Shown: positions 11,289 through 22,600 of the stretch, piece by piece
Numbering within the stretch: position 1 is the stretch's first letter
Layout of the letters: each line of letters begins with the position of its first letter
Assembly (NCBI RefSeq): GCF_019059575.1
Contig: NW_024882906.1
Coordinates: 97,197-161,196 of the forward strand
Length of the DNA stretch: 64,000 nt
Direction of reading: 5' to 3'
Origin: Amphibalanus amphitrite
Taxonomy: Eukaryota; Arthropoda; Thecostraca; Balanomorpha; Balanidae
Position numbers and translations under genes: made by a program
The notes under the pieces: model-generated
Database searches by the model: none
The model's input: the letters and a program-made list of their open reading frames with translations, nothing else
Told to the model about the DNA's origin: nothing

Positions 11289-11881
11289 CTGCTGACCGCT
11301 GCCACCTCTGACTCGGTCAAGGCAGGGATGTCCGTGAGGGGCCGCGGGTCTGTGAGCTCCAGGCTAAACAACTCAGAGCAGCCGTGGAGGGCGGCCAGCG
11401 TGGTTTCCAAAGTGGCACCGACCACGCAGAGTTTGATGTACAGCCCTCTGCAGACTGCGTGGTAGGTATTCTTTTTTCGACAAAACCGAGAATATCGCGA
11501 ATACTATGCTATCGGTCACCCGGAAATCGTAACAGCAAGATGCGCGAGACTCCGCAGCTTAGATTGGCATTATCACCGTATGCATTTTCCATCCAGTTTG
11601 GCAACAAAACCCAAAAGTTTATATTTGCCCCCAAAACGAACTTTTACAATTTGTTGCCACACAAGGCGTATGCTTTGTTTATTGATAGGCCCTATCGAAG
11701 GAGTGGAGCATGGCGCATCTATTTGCAGTGAGTTTCGACCGACTGATAACATGACTTTTGAATTATTATCAGTTTTGTCGGAAAAAGAATGCCTACCACG
11801 CAGTCTGCTGAGGGCTGTACACCAAGCTGGTGAAGGAAGCCAGAAGACGTGCCAGTGCTCCCGGTGTCACGGACGGTGACT
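11289..11881 (-). pseudogene. Leucine-rich-repeat exon split by a MITE
   Basis: Read on the minus strand, an acceptor (CAACAG, before 11881) opens a frame with ALARLLASFTSLV. It is interrupted at 11817-11441 by a TA-flanked MITE and resumes with IKLCVVGATLETTLAALHG and SELFSLELTDPRPLTDI. It closes at a good donor (CAG/gtcagt, last exon base 11289). Skipping the MITE and one TA restores an uninterrupted frame with regular leucine spacing. It resembles a leucine-rich-repeat exon such as follows F-box domains. No other exon of this gene was found nearby, so it may be a broken gene or a gene fragment. Confidence 0.6.
11441..11817. mobile_element. TA-flanked MITE, 377 bp
   Basis: TA lies at 11439-11440 and 11818-11819. 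Inverted ends of at least 60 bp start CAGCCCTCTGCAGACTGCG on the left with the near-exact complement on the right. Because of the TIRs the same peptide (PSADCVVGILF) appears in both strands. No coding capacity. Tc1/mariner-type by its TA target. Confidence 0.88.
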
Positions 11882-12053
11882 CTGTTGAACACACAGACAC
11901 ACAGAAATAAGGACACGGTGGCTGCGGTCCAAATACCGCAACCTAAAAGGTGAAACAGCACCGGTATCAGAACTCAGAAGGTGAAACAAAGCACGCACGA
12001 AAATGAAAAAAGGTAATAGTGACTTTGGTAAAATATGAAAAGTAGGTGTTTAA

Positions 12054-12270
12054 CCCTCGCCCGCACATGCCATTTTTCCATCCTAGAACGCACATGGGGG
12101 GGGGGTTGCCACCCCCCGCGCCATTTCGTTCCTGTTGGAGATAGAGCTTAGCGGTAAAGACCAAAAAGATTCTTTGGGAAGAGATGAATCCAATGATACC
12201 CAGTTTCACCCTCTCAGGTCAGTCATTGACCTTCCAGGTCAGATCAAACTAAAAAATGTTGCTGTTTTGG
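12054..12270. mobile_element. Family A element copy 2, left part
   Basis: TTAA at 12050-12053 is followed by the family A end (CCCTCGCCCGCACATG), a G-run/C-run hairpin and the central family A sequence (compare the complement of 4080-4180). It stops at about 12270, where another element is inserted; the rest resumes at about 15538. Confidence 0.8.
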
Positions 12271-12714
12271 GTCGACCCAAAACAGCAATTCGCTTGGGCT
12301 GAACTGTGGCAAACGTCGGGCAGCTTGCGCTTAGCTTGGGTTTGCCCACTTTGATCAAAACCAATGTATTTTTTACTAGGGCTGAGCTGGGGCATGCCGC
12401 AGCTATGCCCACGTGCGGATAGCAGTAGCTCAGCCCGACATCTGCCCGCGCATCCAAAACAGGCTTAACTTGGGCGGAGCGCGGGCTGATCAAGCTGGCT
12501 GTGTCCTTCGGCTAACTGGAGTAAAGCCGGAGCGTAGCCATACTTGTTCAGCTGTTCGCGCATGCGCAGTTCTGCGCCAATCATGTGCAGCGTTTGTGAC
12601 AGTCTGCGCGCTGTGCGACGAAACGACACAGCGGTATTGGGGCATTTGGTGGTTGATGGTTGGGCGCGTGTGACAGCGCGAAGCAGGACATATTTTAACA
12701 AATTTTTACTGCGT

Positions 12715-12960
12715 CCCAAAGTTGAGCAGAGGGCACGTGCTACGACTAAGGGCACAGGGCAAGGAACAGAGCAGGACACTTAGGAGGGCAGAAAGTAGGG
12801 CACGGCAGGTTACAGGGCATGGCGCAGGACATTTCAGAGGGAAGGGTACAGGTCAGGGCACACAGCAGGGCACAGGTCAGGGAACCGGACAGGGCACAGG
12901 GCAGGGACGCAGTGGGTCAAATCAGCAGGGGCTACGTCCCAAGGCGAGGGGGCTGCGTCC
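12715..12960. repeat. Irregular GGGCACAGG minisatellite
   Basis: Short variant units such as CAGGGCACAGGTCAGG repeat over about 250 bp inside the 3.3 kb element. Confidence 0.75.
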
Positions 12961-14185
12961 CAGAATGGGACGCAGTAAGTGCCTTAAAATATGCCCTGGC
13001 GCGAAGAAGGGCCAGTGCTCACTGCTCTTATCAAGTGGACTAGCATGGAGTTTTACGGTAGGTAAGTGTATTGAATGGTGCGCTTGATCGTATGTAAACG
13101 TCATGATTTTGACTGAGTTTCACGCCATCAACATGAAGCTGAATAGCTGTTCAGCCTGGCGACTTATACCCTCGCTCAGAAAAGCCGCATTCCGTGCCGT
13201 TATATCTTTGTGAAATACCAGCACTTCTGAACCAGGAAAATGAAATACAAAACACAAATATTTATCTACTTATCACCGAGCACGCTTATTCTCTGTCCGC
13301 GTTGAAAATCGAATGAACATTTTATACGGATCAATGAGAAGTGCTTTTACAGTATTAATGCAACAATAAGTTATTTTTCAAGCAAACATGTTATGTAAAT
13401 TACACCAATTAATCTCTTTTTCAGGTAGGTACCTACCATTAGAGCAAATGGTTCCGAAAAATTGAATAGTTATACAAACCAGGACCGGGTGGACGCCGCA
13501 GTCGCCCTCGCCAAGTGGTTTAGCGGAAACTGCCTGCTTATAATTAAGTAGGTATACCTACATATACGGAAACTGCGCCGAAAGGTGGCCGACCATCTAC
13601 TGCAGATGTGTGTGTGTGGAGGAGCCAGACGCCTCCAAAGCTCCCATTCACCAGAGTGAAGTTCCTTATAAACGATTGTTTGCTAATTGCTTTATGACTT
13701 ATGAGCGATTACATGCTGTCCTTACTTTATGCTTTCGGTTGGGTGTTCAACTAAGTATTATGAACGGGGAGGGAGGCTAGCGGGTCTTGTGATTGTTTTA
13801 TAGTTTTGATGGCGCTTTTTCATGACTCATGCCATATTATTGCTGCAGTTTGCAGTCCACTGTTTCATGTATTTTTGTTTCATTTGACGTGTCTGTAGTC
13901 GTTTGAAATATACATTCAATCAAAGTCAACCACTACTTTCCTTTCGCAATGCTCGATGACCGGCTAACAGCGCATATGAGTGACCGTAACAATTTTGAAT
14001 GTGCATTGTAACCGCACAACCTGCGGAAAGTGCATTGGCTGCTCCTTGCTACTTGATCCAGTGTGAAGCAAAAGCAAGATGAAGTCAAGTCGAGACTTGG
14101 GAAAACAGGAGCCGTCATCCGAGCCGAACCCGAGCAAAGCCACAGCAGTTTGCAATGTATAAACCCCATTCACATCTATGGCTTA

Positions 14186-15218
14186 ACCCTCGCCCTGGCA
14201 GGGGGGGGGGTCGATGCAACCCCCCCTAAGGTTTTTCGAAGATAGCGTAAAAACAGCGGCGCGCAGCGCCGCCAAATTTGGCACAGCCTATGGGGCAACC
14301 TTTTTACATATGACCTCAAAATTTCAGGTCCGGGTGACCTTGGGTCAGGTCACCAGGTCAGAAAAACCGGTACAAGGTCATGGTCAAATTTCAATTTTCT
14401 TTTTGCACCTGTCAAACTCACAGTTTTAGACTGATTTCCTTCAAACTTTCAGGATGTGCTAAGTTCACCGAGTTGTATAACATATAGTCCGGTGTTTTTG
14501 AGGTCACTGACCTGAGGTCAGTTAGAGGTCATTACGTCGTAACGTTAAGCTTATGGGAAAATACTAAATTCGGAAAATACTGGAGATATCCGCTTCGTTC
14601 TATCACTTTTGTGCTTTGAAACCACGGTACTTAACAGCGGGTCACTTGGTGCTTATTTGTTTGGTGTACTTATCCATGGGTCAGGTCAAATGAGGTCAAC
14701 TGAGGTCAAATGACGTTTTTGCCAATAACTTGGCACATAATGACGCTAGAGCTTAAAAAATGGTACCATTGTGTTCCTGGTGATCTGCCGAATCGAATGA
14801 TATGCGATATGATGCAATTTGGTTGACATGAGCTTAATTCATTAATTTAAGTTTACTTAAAATTTAAGAAAAAGTTTAAGTACACTTAAGCAAGCTAAAA
14901 AGTATATCATTCGACGCGCCCTGACGTGCTGAGTTCACTGGTGCTTTTCTTTTTTCTCTATCTTATTTAGATCAAAAGTTATAAGCGAAAAACTTTTGAC
15001 CTGTTTTTAGCGAAATTTTTACATTTATACCCCCCAAAAACCCCCTAAATATTGACCTAGAGCAACCAAATTTGCACAGGGGCGAGAACTCCAGGGGCCC
15101 CACCTACCTACCAAATTTGGTGTTTCTAGGTGCCATAGGAGCCAATCGCGAGGGGGGTCGCATCGACCCCCCCCCCCTGCCAGGCCGTGTAATGAAAAAT
15201 GCCCTGCCAGGGCGAGGG
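14186..15218. mobile_element. Family I element, TTAA-flanked
   Basis: TTAA at 14182-14185 and 15219-15222. The ends are CCCTCGCCCTGGCAGG and its complement, with G-run/C-run hairpins just inside (GGGGTCGATGCAACCCCC and GGGGTCGCATCGACCCCC). The interior is rich in AGGTCA/TGACCT. Non-coding; same architecture as families A to D. Confidence 0.85.
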
Positions 15219-15537
15219 TTAAGTCGGGATAGACAGGGCACACAGAGTGGGCTTGCCGGAGTTCAGCCCGCTCGGGCCCAGAATAATCTCCATTATATAA
15301 ATGGATTCACTGCTCGGGCTTAAATCGGGCTAACGCCAATCGTCGCTCAACTAGGGCTAAACTACGGCTGTCCGGAGCTCGCAGAGCGGGCATACCTCCG
15401 GCAGAGCATGGGCTTTAGTCGGCGTTTTTGTGTCATACGCCGACTTTAGCCCAAGCCCTAGCCGACTTAAGCCCGACTTAAAATCTCGGGCAATCCGCAC
15501 TTAAGCCTGCTTGGGCCCGGAGCAAAATTGCTGGCTG

Positions 15538-16210
15538 GGTCACCGTTGGATATCAAGTGCGCTGCTTATCATATACCGATGACGATGCCGTTTTCTGGTG
15601 CCAAGCCAGCTAGAACCTCTTTGTTACTCTACCCGACCAGGTTTTTGCTGCTGAGGTCATTTCAGGTCAAGTTAGGTCAAGGTCAATTATATGTGTTTGT
15701 ATGTCTGTGTGTGTCTGTGTGTATGCTGATGTGTGCACCGATTGTTTATGTGTCCATATTACATGAAATCATGATCTGAGAAGCTTTTACCAAAATGCAG
15801 TCAAAAAACTTCACAAAAGTAATTTCCGCTTGCCTAAAACGCAATTATCTTAGATGACCTAGGTTGACCTTGACCTTGACCTTGACATCTGTACATCGTC
15901 GAACAACATGTTCCATGATAGGTTGGAGGCAAGACTGGCAAAAAAGGCCGAAATCAAGGTGTCAAAAGCTCACAAGGCCCATAGCCAACGCAAGATGTTG
16001 AGAATTGCCATTTGGGTCATGACATGACCTGAAAAACAAGGTCATATCTCCGAAACCAAAAACCACAGAAACTTGAAATTTTCAGTGAACATCAAGAAAG
16101 GATAGAGGAGCAGCTATACGAAACATCAGCCTTCTAGCTCTAAAAATGTTGAGTGCAGAGCAGAAAGACTATCTGGGGGTGGCAACCCCCCCCCCCCCAT
16201 GTGCGGGCGC
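15538..16210. mobile_element. Family A element copy 2, right part, cut by a gypsy element
   Basis: It resumes family A at GGGTCACCGTTGG, matching the copy 1 arm (CATATACCGATGACG, AGGTCAAGTTAGG and further). It ends in the family A terminus at ATGTGCGGGCG, where the last bases (AGGG and TTAA) are replaced by the gypsy LTR. Confidence 0.8.
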
Positions 16211-16446
16211 TGAAGTGTATCTGTATTCGGCGACCACTGACACCATACCAATACACCACAGCCCGGCGGCCGCTGCGCTCCCGACCCGACTGACGACCCC
16301 AAGGTCAGGCCGCCGCCGCGACCCGGCGGTCGGCCGCCCCGCCCGGGTCAGCCTACCCGGCAGGCGTGGCGCTAGCGGAGGGCGGCGGGTAGCCGGATAC
16401 CGCCGGATCCATGTCACACGCATTTGATTTACATCAAGTCACCACA
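16211..16446 (-). repeat. Gypsy 3' LTR
   Basis: On the minus strand it reads TGTGGTGACTTG to CACTTCA, 236 bp with TG/CA ends, and it appears identical to 25031-25266. It follows a polypurine tract (16447-16459, TGTGGGGGAGGAG on the minus strand). The pol stop codon (16429) lies 17 bp inside this LTR. Confidence 0.85.
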
Positions 16447-19400
16447 CTCCTCCCCCACAGGATTAGACTGCCCCGCCCGGAATCGCACTGGGCAACGCCT
16501 CTCCCGCGCTGAACGACGCGGCACCGGCGCAGAAGCGGTCGCAGCCTCCAACCGCGACGGCGGAGACGGCGACGACGTCGAGGGATGTCGTCCGACGTCC
16601 GCGCACTTCTCAGAGGGGAGGGCGCCGGTCTCTGACGCCTCCGCACCGCCCACAGTCGCGTCTCTGGATTCTCCGGCGACGGCGTGAGCGGCGCTGTCCA
16701 GAGCAGAGGAGTCCGGAGGCTCATCTGACACCATCGTCCGCCGGTACTCGTGGTTCGGCACCGACACGTCTGGAAGGGGAACGGGTCTGAGTCTCACATG
16801 ATCAAAATGTCTGCGGAAGGTCCTCCCATCCTCCAGCAAAATCCAACATGAACAGCCATCGACCTGTCGGACTGTTCCGGGCAGCCACCTCGGGCCGGAC
16901 GTAGCGGGAGGAAGAACATACATGTACACTTTGTCTCCCACCTGGAATATGCGAGGCTGTGCTCTCACGTCATACTGAGCCTTCTGCTTCCTCTGGTACG
17001 CCTCCATCACGCTCCGTCTGGCGTCTTCACGCAGCAGGTCCAGCTGAGTCCGCATTGGCCGGCCGAGGAGCATCTCAGCGGGAGACTGCTGCGTCACGCT
17101 ATGGGGCATACTGCGGTAGCGGAACAAAAACCTCGACAGACGAGTACTCAGGCTACCTGTAGACTGACGTTGTAGGCCCTGCTTCAGCGTCTGCACAGCT
17201 CTCTCCACAAGACCGTTTGAATGAGGCGAGTACGGTGGAGAGGTGACATGTCTGACTCCATTTCGCTTACAAAACGTTTTAAACTCCGGACACACAAAGT
17301 ATCTGGCATTGTCTGTGACCACAGTCTCCGGAACTCCGTGACATGCAAATGTTTCCCTCAACTTTTCAATGGTAACCTCAGCCGAGGATGTTCTGGTCAT
17401 GTGCACATCCATCCACTTACTGTGAGCATCGATGATGACAAGAAGCATCACCCCGTTGACAGGTCCGCAATAGTCGACATGGAGCCGTTGCCAGGGAGAG
17501 CGGGGCCACTCCCATGGATGCAGAGGCGTTGGAGGCGCCGCATTCCTCCAGCGTTGGCAGCTACGGCATCCTACAGCCATCCTCTCTACGTCCTGGTCAA
17601 AGCCCGGCCACCAGAAGTGCATCCTGCCAAAACTTTTCATGCGGGCCACACCAAAATGACCCTCATGCAGCTGACACAACATAGCGTGACGACCCTGTGG
17701 CGGTATGATTACTCTACTGCCCCACAAAACGCAACCATTTTCGATGCTCAACTCAGCTTGCCTGTTGATGTACGGCTTCAGGTCTGATGTGTTGTCCGCA
17801 GCATCTGCCGTCCAGCCGTTTCTGGTGAGCTCCAGGACGCGTGACAGCACTGGATCCGCCTGTGTCCAGATCTGGATCTGCTTCTGCGAGACAGGACCAG
17901 AATTAACAAACTCCATCAGCTGCACAGTTTCTGCAGGAGTCGGGACATCCTGTGGCTTGTCAGGCAGCGGTAGGCGGCTCAACGCATCGCAGTGTATCTG
18001 CTCCCTGGCTGGGGAATAAGTCATCCGATAGTTATATGCAGACAGAAGCATAGCCCAGCGCTGCACGCGAGGAGAGGCCATCACTGGAAGAGGCTTACTT
18101 TCTCCCAGAAGCCCCAACAATGGCTTGTGGTCAGTTTTGATCAAGAATTGCCTGCCACACAGATAATAATGAAACTTCTTGACGCCAGAGACAATAGCCA
18201 AACCCTCTTTGTCAGTTTGGGCATAGCGCTTCTCGGTGTCTGTCAGCGTTCTGGAGTAGAACGCCACTGGCCGCTCCTTTCCCTCCGGATCAATCTGGGA
18301 CAGAACGCAGCCCAGGCCATAAGGGCTGGCGTCACATGCTAGAAGCGTTTCCCTGTTTGCATAGAAGTGAGCCAAACATGGTGGATCGATAATAAGATTT
18401 TTAGCCGCCTCAAAAGCTGCATTTTCTTTAGGGCCCCACATCCATTTTTCACCCTTTCGCAGCAGTCGGTACAGGGGTGACAAAACTGATGACACTCCCT
18501 TCATGAACTTACTGTAATAGTTCAACAGCCCCAGCCAGGCTCGTAGCTGAGACACGTCCGCTGGAGCTGGTGCCTCGAGTATGGCCCTCTGCTTCTCTGA
18601 AGTCGGATGCACTCCACTTCCGCTGATCCGGTACCCCAGGTAGGTAACGTCTGGTACCCTGAGGCTGCATTTCTTCTTGTTCAGGCGTAAACCAGCGCTG
18701 CTCATCCGAGAGAGCACCTCACGAAGCGCTCGGTCATGTTCAGCTACCTCACGTCCGCCCACCAGGACGTCATCGAGGAATACAGTCACATGAGGAATAC
18801 CCGCCAACAGTGACGTCATAATCCTCTGAAAAATCGCCGGGGCTGAGTGAATGCCGTAAGCTAGGCGGACGAAGCTATACAAGCCTTTTGATGTATTTAT
18901 TGTGGCCAGTTTTTGAGACTCTGGCGACAGTTCAACTTGATTGTAGGCCTGTCGTAAATCCAGCTTGCTAAACACTGCACAACCAGACAGCTTAGGTAGC
19001 AGTTCATCTACCTTAGGCAATGGGTATTGCTCCAAAGCTGTTGCTCTGTTCACAGTGAGCCTGAAGTCTCCACACAGGCGGAGTTCCCCATTATGTTTGG
19101 GCACGACAACAATGGGAGCAGCCCACTCGCTGTGACTTACTGGTCTGATGATGCCAGCCTCTTCTAGCCGCTTGAGCTCGTCTTCGACTCTCTGCTGCCG
19201 AGCCAGGGGAACTGGGCGGGCCTTGAAGAACCGAGGCTTCACGGAACTGTCTTGGTGGAGGGAAACTGGACCACCGGTGTACCGTCCAAGTCCTTCCTGA
19301 AAAACAGCGGGAAACTCGTCCTCCACCTTCCGCACAAGCGACATTGCAGACAGCGTGTACACGGAACACTTACCGAACAGCTTGTTCCAGTTCAGCCGTA

Positions 19401-19614
19401 TCTTCTCAAGCCAGTTGCGGCCAAACAGGCTGGGGCCCTTTCCATGGACCACCATGAGCGGTAGTCGAACCGCAGGTGCACCATCAACAGCGACGTCAAC
19501 CTCGGCGACACCTCGGATCTTGATCTCCTCGCCGGTGTAGGTACGGAACCGTTGCGGACAGTCCTGCAATGGAAGGTCACTGGCAGGCCACATACTTTCA
19601 TAGAGCTCCTCACT
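16429..19614 (-). CDS. Gypsy pol: protease remainder, RT, RNase H, integrase
   Basis: An uninterrupted frame of about 1060 codons (first Met codon at 19593). Order: end of the aspartic protease; RT with the catalytic FLDD in TVFLDDVLVGG and the fingers in PKHNGELRLCGDFR; RNase H beginning LLACDASPYGLG; H-H-C-C integrase zinc region (HEGHFGVARM, CRSCQ); integrase core with D in HVDYCGP, D in VTDNA and E in SNGLVERAVQ; C-terminal region with QVGDKVYMY. It belongs to the K02A2.6-like gypsy lineage by motif style. The upstream protease codons DTGA are in a different frame, with a stop at 19617-19615 just before this frame opens. Confidence 0.9.
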   Translation of the reverse strand, partial: SEELYESMWPASDLPLQDCPQRFRTYTGEEIKIRGVAEVDVAVDGAPAVRLPLMVVHGKGPSLFGRNWLEKIRLNWNKLFGKCSVYTLSAMSLVRKVEDEFPAVFQEGLGRYTGGPVSLHQDSSVKPRFFKARPVPLARQQRVEDELKRLEEAGIIRPVSHSEWAAPIVVVPKHNGELRLCGDFRLTVNRATALEQYPLPKVDELLPKLSGCAVFSKLDLRQAYNQVELSPESQKLATINTSKGLYSFVRLAYGIHSAPAIFQRIMTSLLAGIPHVTVFLDDVLVGGREVAEHDRALREVLSRMSSAGLRLNKKKCSLRVPDVTYLGYRISGSGVHPTSEKQRAILEAPAPADVSQLRAWLGLLNYYSKFMKGVSSVLSPLYRLLRKGEKWMWGPKENAAFEAAKNLIIDPPCLAHFYANRETLLACDASPYGLGCVLSQIDPEGKERPVAFYSRTLTDTEKRYAQTDKEGLAIVSGVKKFHYYLCGRQFLIKTDHKPLLGLLGESKPLPVMASPRVQRWAMLLSAYNYRMTYSPAREQIHCDALSRLPLPDKPQDVPTPAETVQLMEFVNSGPVSQKQIQIWTQADPVLSRVLELTRNGWTADAADNTSDLKPYINRQAELSIENGCVLWGSRVIIPPQGRHAMLCQLHEGHFGVARMKSFGRMHFWWPGFDQDVERMAVGCRSCQRWRNAAPPTPLHPWEWPRSPWQRLHVDYCGPVNGVMLLVIIDAHSKWMDVHMTRTSSAEVTIEKLRETFACHGVPETVVTDNARYFVCPEFKTFCKRNGVRHVTSPPYSPHSNGLVERAVQTLKQGLQRQSTGSLSTRLSRFLFRYRSMPHSVTQQSPAEMLLGRPMRTQLDLLREDARRSVMEAYQRKQKAQYDVRAQPRIFQVGDKVYMYVLPPATSGPRWLPGTVRQVDGCSCWILLEDGRTFRRHFDHVRLRPVPLPDVSVPNHEYRRTMVSDEPPDSSALDSAAHAVAGESRDATVGGAEASETGALPSEKCADVGRHPSTSSPSPPSRLEAATASAPVPRRSARERRCPVRFRAGQSNPVGEECGDLM
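16447..16459 (-). promoter_or_regulatory. Polypurine tract of the gypsy element
   Basis: TGTGGGGGAGGAG on the minus strand directly before the 3' LTR. This is the expected plus-strand DNA primer site and it fixes the LTR start. The same tract recurs at 25267-25279 beside the other LTR. Confidence 0.8.
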
Positions 19615-19627
19615 CTAGCGCCTGTGT

Positions 19628-19642
19628 CGAGCTCCATCTGGA
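19628..19642. repeat. Target-site duplication of the non-LTR element, left
   Basis: CGAGCTCCATCTGGA, 15 bp, repeated exactly at 23972-23986. It lies in the gypsy protease coding region beside the DTGA codons. Confidence 0.92.
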
Positions 19643-22600
19643 GGAGTCTGGAGGGACCCACCTTCACGTGGTGGACTCCGTGGGGCTCGTCCCCGCCCCC
19701 GCCGTGGAGAGCGGCGGGGGAAGCCAATCGGGTCCCAGCCCGCCCTCTCGGGGCCGGGCGCCGGCGGCCGACGCTCCACCGCGCCGTCGTCCCTACACCA
19801 TCTGCACGTCGACCCGCACACTTGGTGCACGCTCAGCGGGCCGGTGCCGCGCGAGGGCATGCCGCCTGGAGGCTGTCCGCAGCGGCGCCGGCCTGCGCTG
19901 AATGAGTGAGTCGGCGCCCCCCGCCGCTAGTGCCGACGGCGGGGGTGCGGCGGCGTCCGCCGGAAGGAGCTCCCGGGGTCGAAGCAGGAGAGCCAAGAAC
20001 CGCCGATACCGCGCCAACCTCAAGACTCGAAGCCGCCTGCAGATCGCCTGCTGGAACGCCGAGGGACTACGTCGCAAGTTGACAGAGCTCCAAGGCTGGC
20101 TATCGGAGTCGAAAATCGACGTCATCGCGGTTCAAGAGGCACAGTTCAGCGCCTCATCTCTCACCGAGATCCCGGGGTTCCAGACGGCGGCCGTCCGCCG
20201 AAGGGCACGGGGGCGGAGGAACTCAGGCCCGGCCAAGGGGGGCGACGTAGCGATCTACGTCCGCAAGGGTCTCAACTTTGACAAGCTGGAGACCGCCCCC
20301 CTGGCCATGGCGGACACGACTACCGAGTGGTGCGGCATCCGCTTATACCTTAGCAACTCCGCCCTGAAGAGCAGCAGTCCTGCGCCAACCCTGGACATCC
20401 ACAACTTCTACCGGCCGCCAATCCGACCTGGCGAAGAAGATCAGAGGTCCGACTACTTCGACCCGTCGGCCCTCCCCACCAACCCAGACTCCCTACTGTT
20501 GGGGGACTGGAATGCCCACCACCCGGCCTGGGATCGGCACTGCATGGAGGAGGACGAGACGGGGCGTCGTCTGGCGGACTGGATGACACAAACCGGTGTC
20601 ACCACCCTCAACGACGGCTCCCACACCAGGACCAGCTACAGGGGACAACCCAGCACTCCAGACGCCGTCTTCTGCCACCGTGACCTGGCCCGCCGCTGCA
20701 CGTGGGCGGTGGGCACGGACATCGGCAGCGACCACCTGCCGATGGTCACCACCGTCACTATGAGCGGACACCGCCCAAGACGGATACGCAAGACGCGCTG
20801 GGCCTTTCACAAGGCAAACTGGACTGGCTACGAGGACGACTGCGAGTCAACTCTCGCGGGGCTCCCGGAGGACGTCACGGCAGAGCGACTCAACGAGCTC
20901 TTCACTGCCGCGCTGCTGAAGTGCAGCGTGCTGCATGTCCCCCGCGGGGCCAGATCCGACCCCAAGCCCTGGGCCATGGACCCTGAACTGGAGGAGGCTG
21001 TGCGCGACCGCCGTAGCGCGAGGGCAGCACTGGACGCCGCCCCCGGATCGACAGATGCCAGAGACCACTGGGTGGAGGCGAAACGCCGCGCAGCGAAGAT
21101 CGAGGAGGAGGCGAAGGCGCGCTCTTTCAGGAACTTCGCGACCGAGGAGCTGAACCGGCCTGCCAACATCGGCAGAGTTCACAAGATTCTCCGGAAGATG
21201 GAGGGGGCGGAACAAGCTCCGCCCGGCCAAGCGCTCGGGGACCACGGACGTCGCGCCGTGGAGGACCGGACCAAGGCCGCGGCGTTCGCCAAACAGTACG
21301 CCAGTGTCAGCCGACAGGTCCGGAATAAGCTCCAAGACCGCAAGACGAAGTCCGAGCTGACAAGGCTCCGCGCCGAGCCCTGCGTCTGCTCCGATGCCCG
21401 TACCGAGGCCTGTTCCTTGTTTACGCCTCAGGAACTGGACACGCAGCTACGCAACATGAAGTGTGGGAAGGCGCCGGGCCCAGACGACATCTGCGCCGAG
21501 CACCTGCGCCACCTGGGCCCGGGTGCCAAGACCACTCTCCTCCGACTGCTGAACCTGTCCTGGTCCACAGGCCAGGTACCGTCTGCGTGGCGCGGGGCGA
21601 CCATCATCCCAGTTCCCAAAGCTGGGAAGGACCCAAAGATGATCGCCAGCCATAGGCCGATTGCGCTCACTAGCCACCTGGCGAAGCTGGCCGAGCGCCT
21701 AATCGCCGCCCGCCTCAACCATCTGGTAGAGCGCGATGGGCTCGTGCCGCCCGAACAGGTCGGCTTCCGACGAGGCAGATCGGCTGAAGAGAACCTGGCA
21801 AGACTGGTGCAGCGGGTCCAAGATGGCTGGAACAAGCCGAAACCGAGAGGACGACCGGAAGAGGGCAAGACCGCGGAAAAGTTTGTACTCCTCGCCTTCG
21901 ACTTCTCACGGGCGTATGATGTCATCGATCACAAGATGCTCCGCCTCAAGCTCCTCCGCCTGGGGGTGCCCAAGTGCATGTCCGCATGGATATGGGCGTT
22001 CCTCCGGGACAGGAGAGCTGCGGTCGAGGTCAACGGCGCCCGAGGAGGCGAGCGCCCGTTCCGGGCCGGACTCCCGCAAGGCAGTGTTCTGGCCCCAACG
22101 CTTTACACGCTGTGGTCGGCTGACCTGATCACGGCGCTCAAGACCGTGCCAGGCACAGACATCTTCATGTATGCCGACGACACGGCGACGCTCAGCAGCG
22201 GCGCCTCCATCGAAGAGGCCGGCCGCCGAGCCCAGCGAGCTGCGGACATCATCGCCAGCTGGGCATCAAGATGGAAGATGCGGGTCGCCGGCGAGAAAAC
22301 ACAGGCCCTCGTCCTATCCCAATGGGCCCGCGACGCGTCGAGCTTGAGCATCAAGGTGTCTGGCGCCGTGGTGACTGCCGGCCCCTCCCTCAGACTCCTG
22401 GGCGTGACCTTTGACCGCCTCCTTCACTTCGGCGCCCACTGTGCCGAGCTGCGCAAGAAGGTCCGCCCCCGTGTCGCCCAGCTGCGACGCATGACCGGGA
22501 GGAGCTGGGGACTGGGCGAACGCCAATTGAGGTCGGTGGCCAACGGGTACATCAGGGGGGCCTTAGAGTACGCGGCGGGGGCGTGGATGCCTGCGGCCTC

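Larger units (their letters stand above)
12271..15537. mobile_element. 3.3 kb element inserted into family A copy 2
   Basis: It interrupts family A exactly where copy 1 is continuous. The ends share CAGCAATT and GCTTGGGC-type motifs in inverse orientation, and GGGCT/AGCCC words are frequent within about 250 bp of each end. It holds a G/A/C-rich minisatellite (12715-12960), about 1.1 kb with no recognised content (13090-14180) and a nested TTAA element (14186-15218). No transposase was recognised. Confidence 0.55.

Noticed and set aside
16211..16769. 559-bp direct repeat taken as the full gypsy LTR
   Set aside because: It includes pol codons and lacks TG/CA ends; the polypurine tract and primer-binding site place the LTR at 236 bp.
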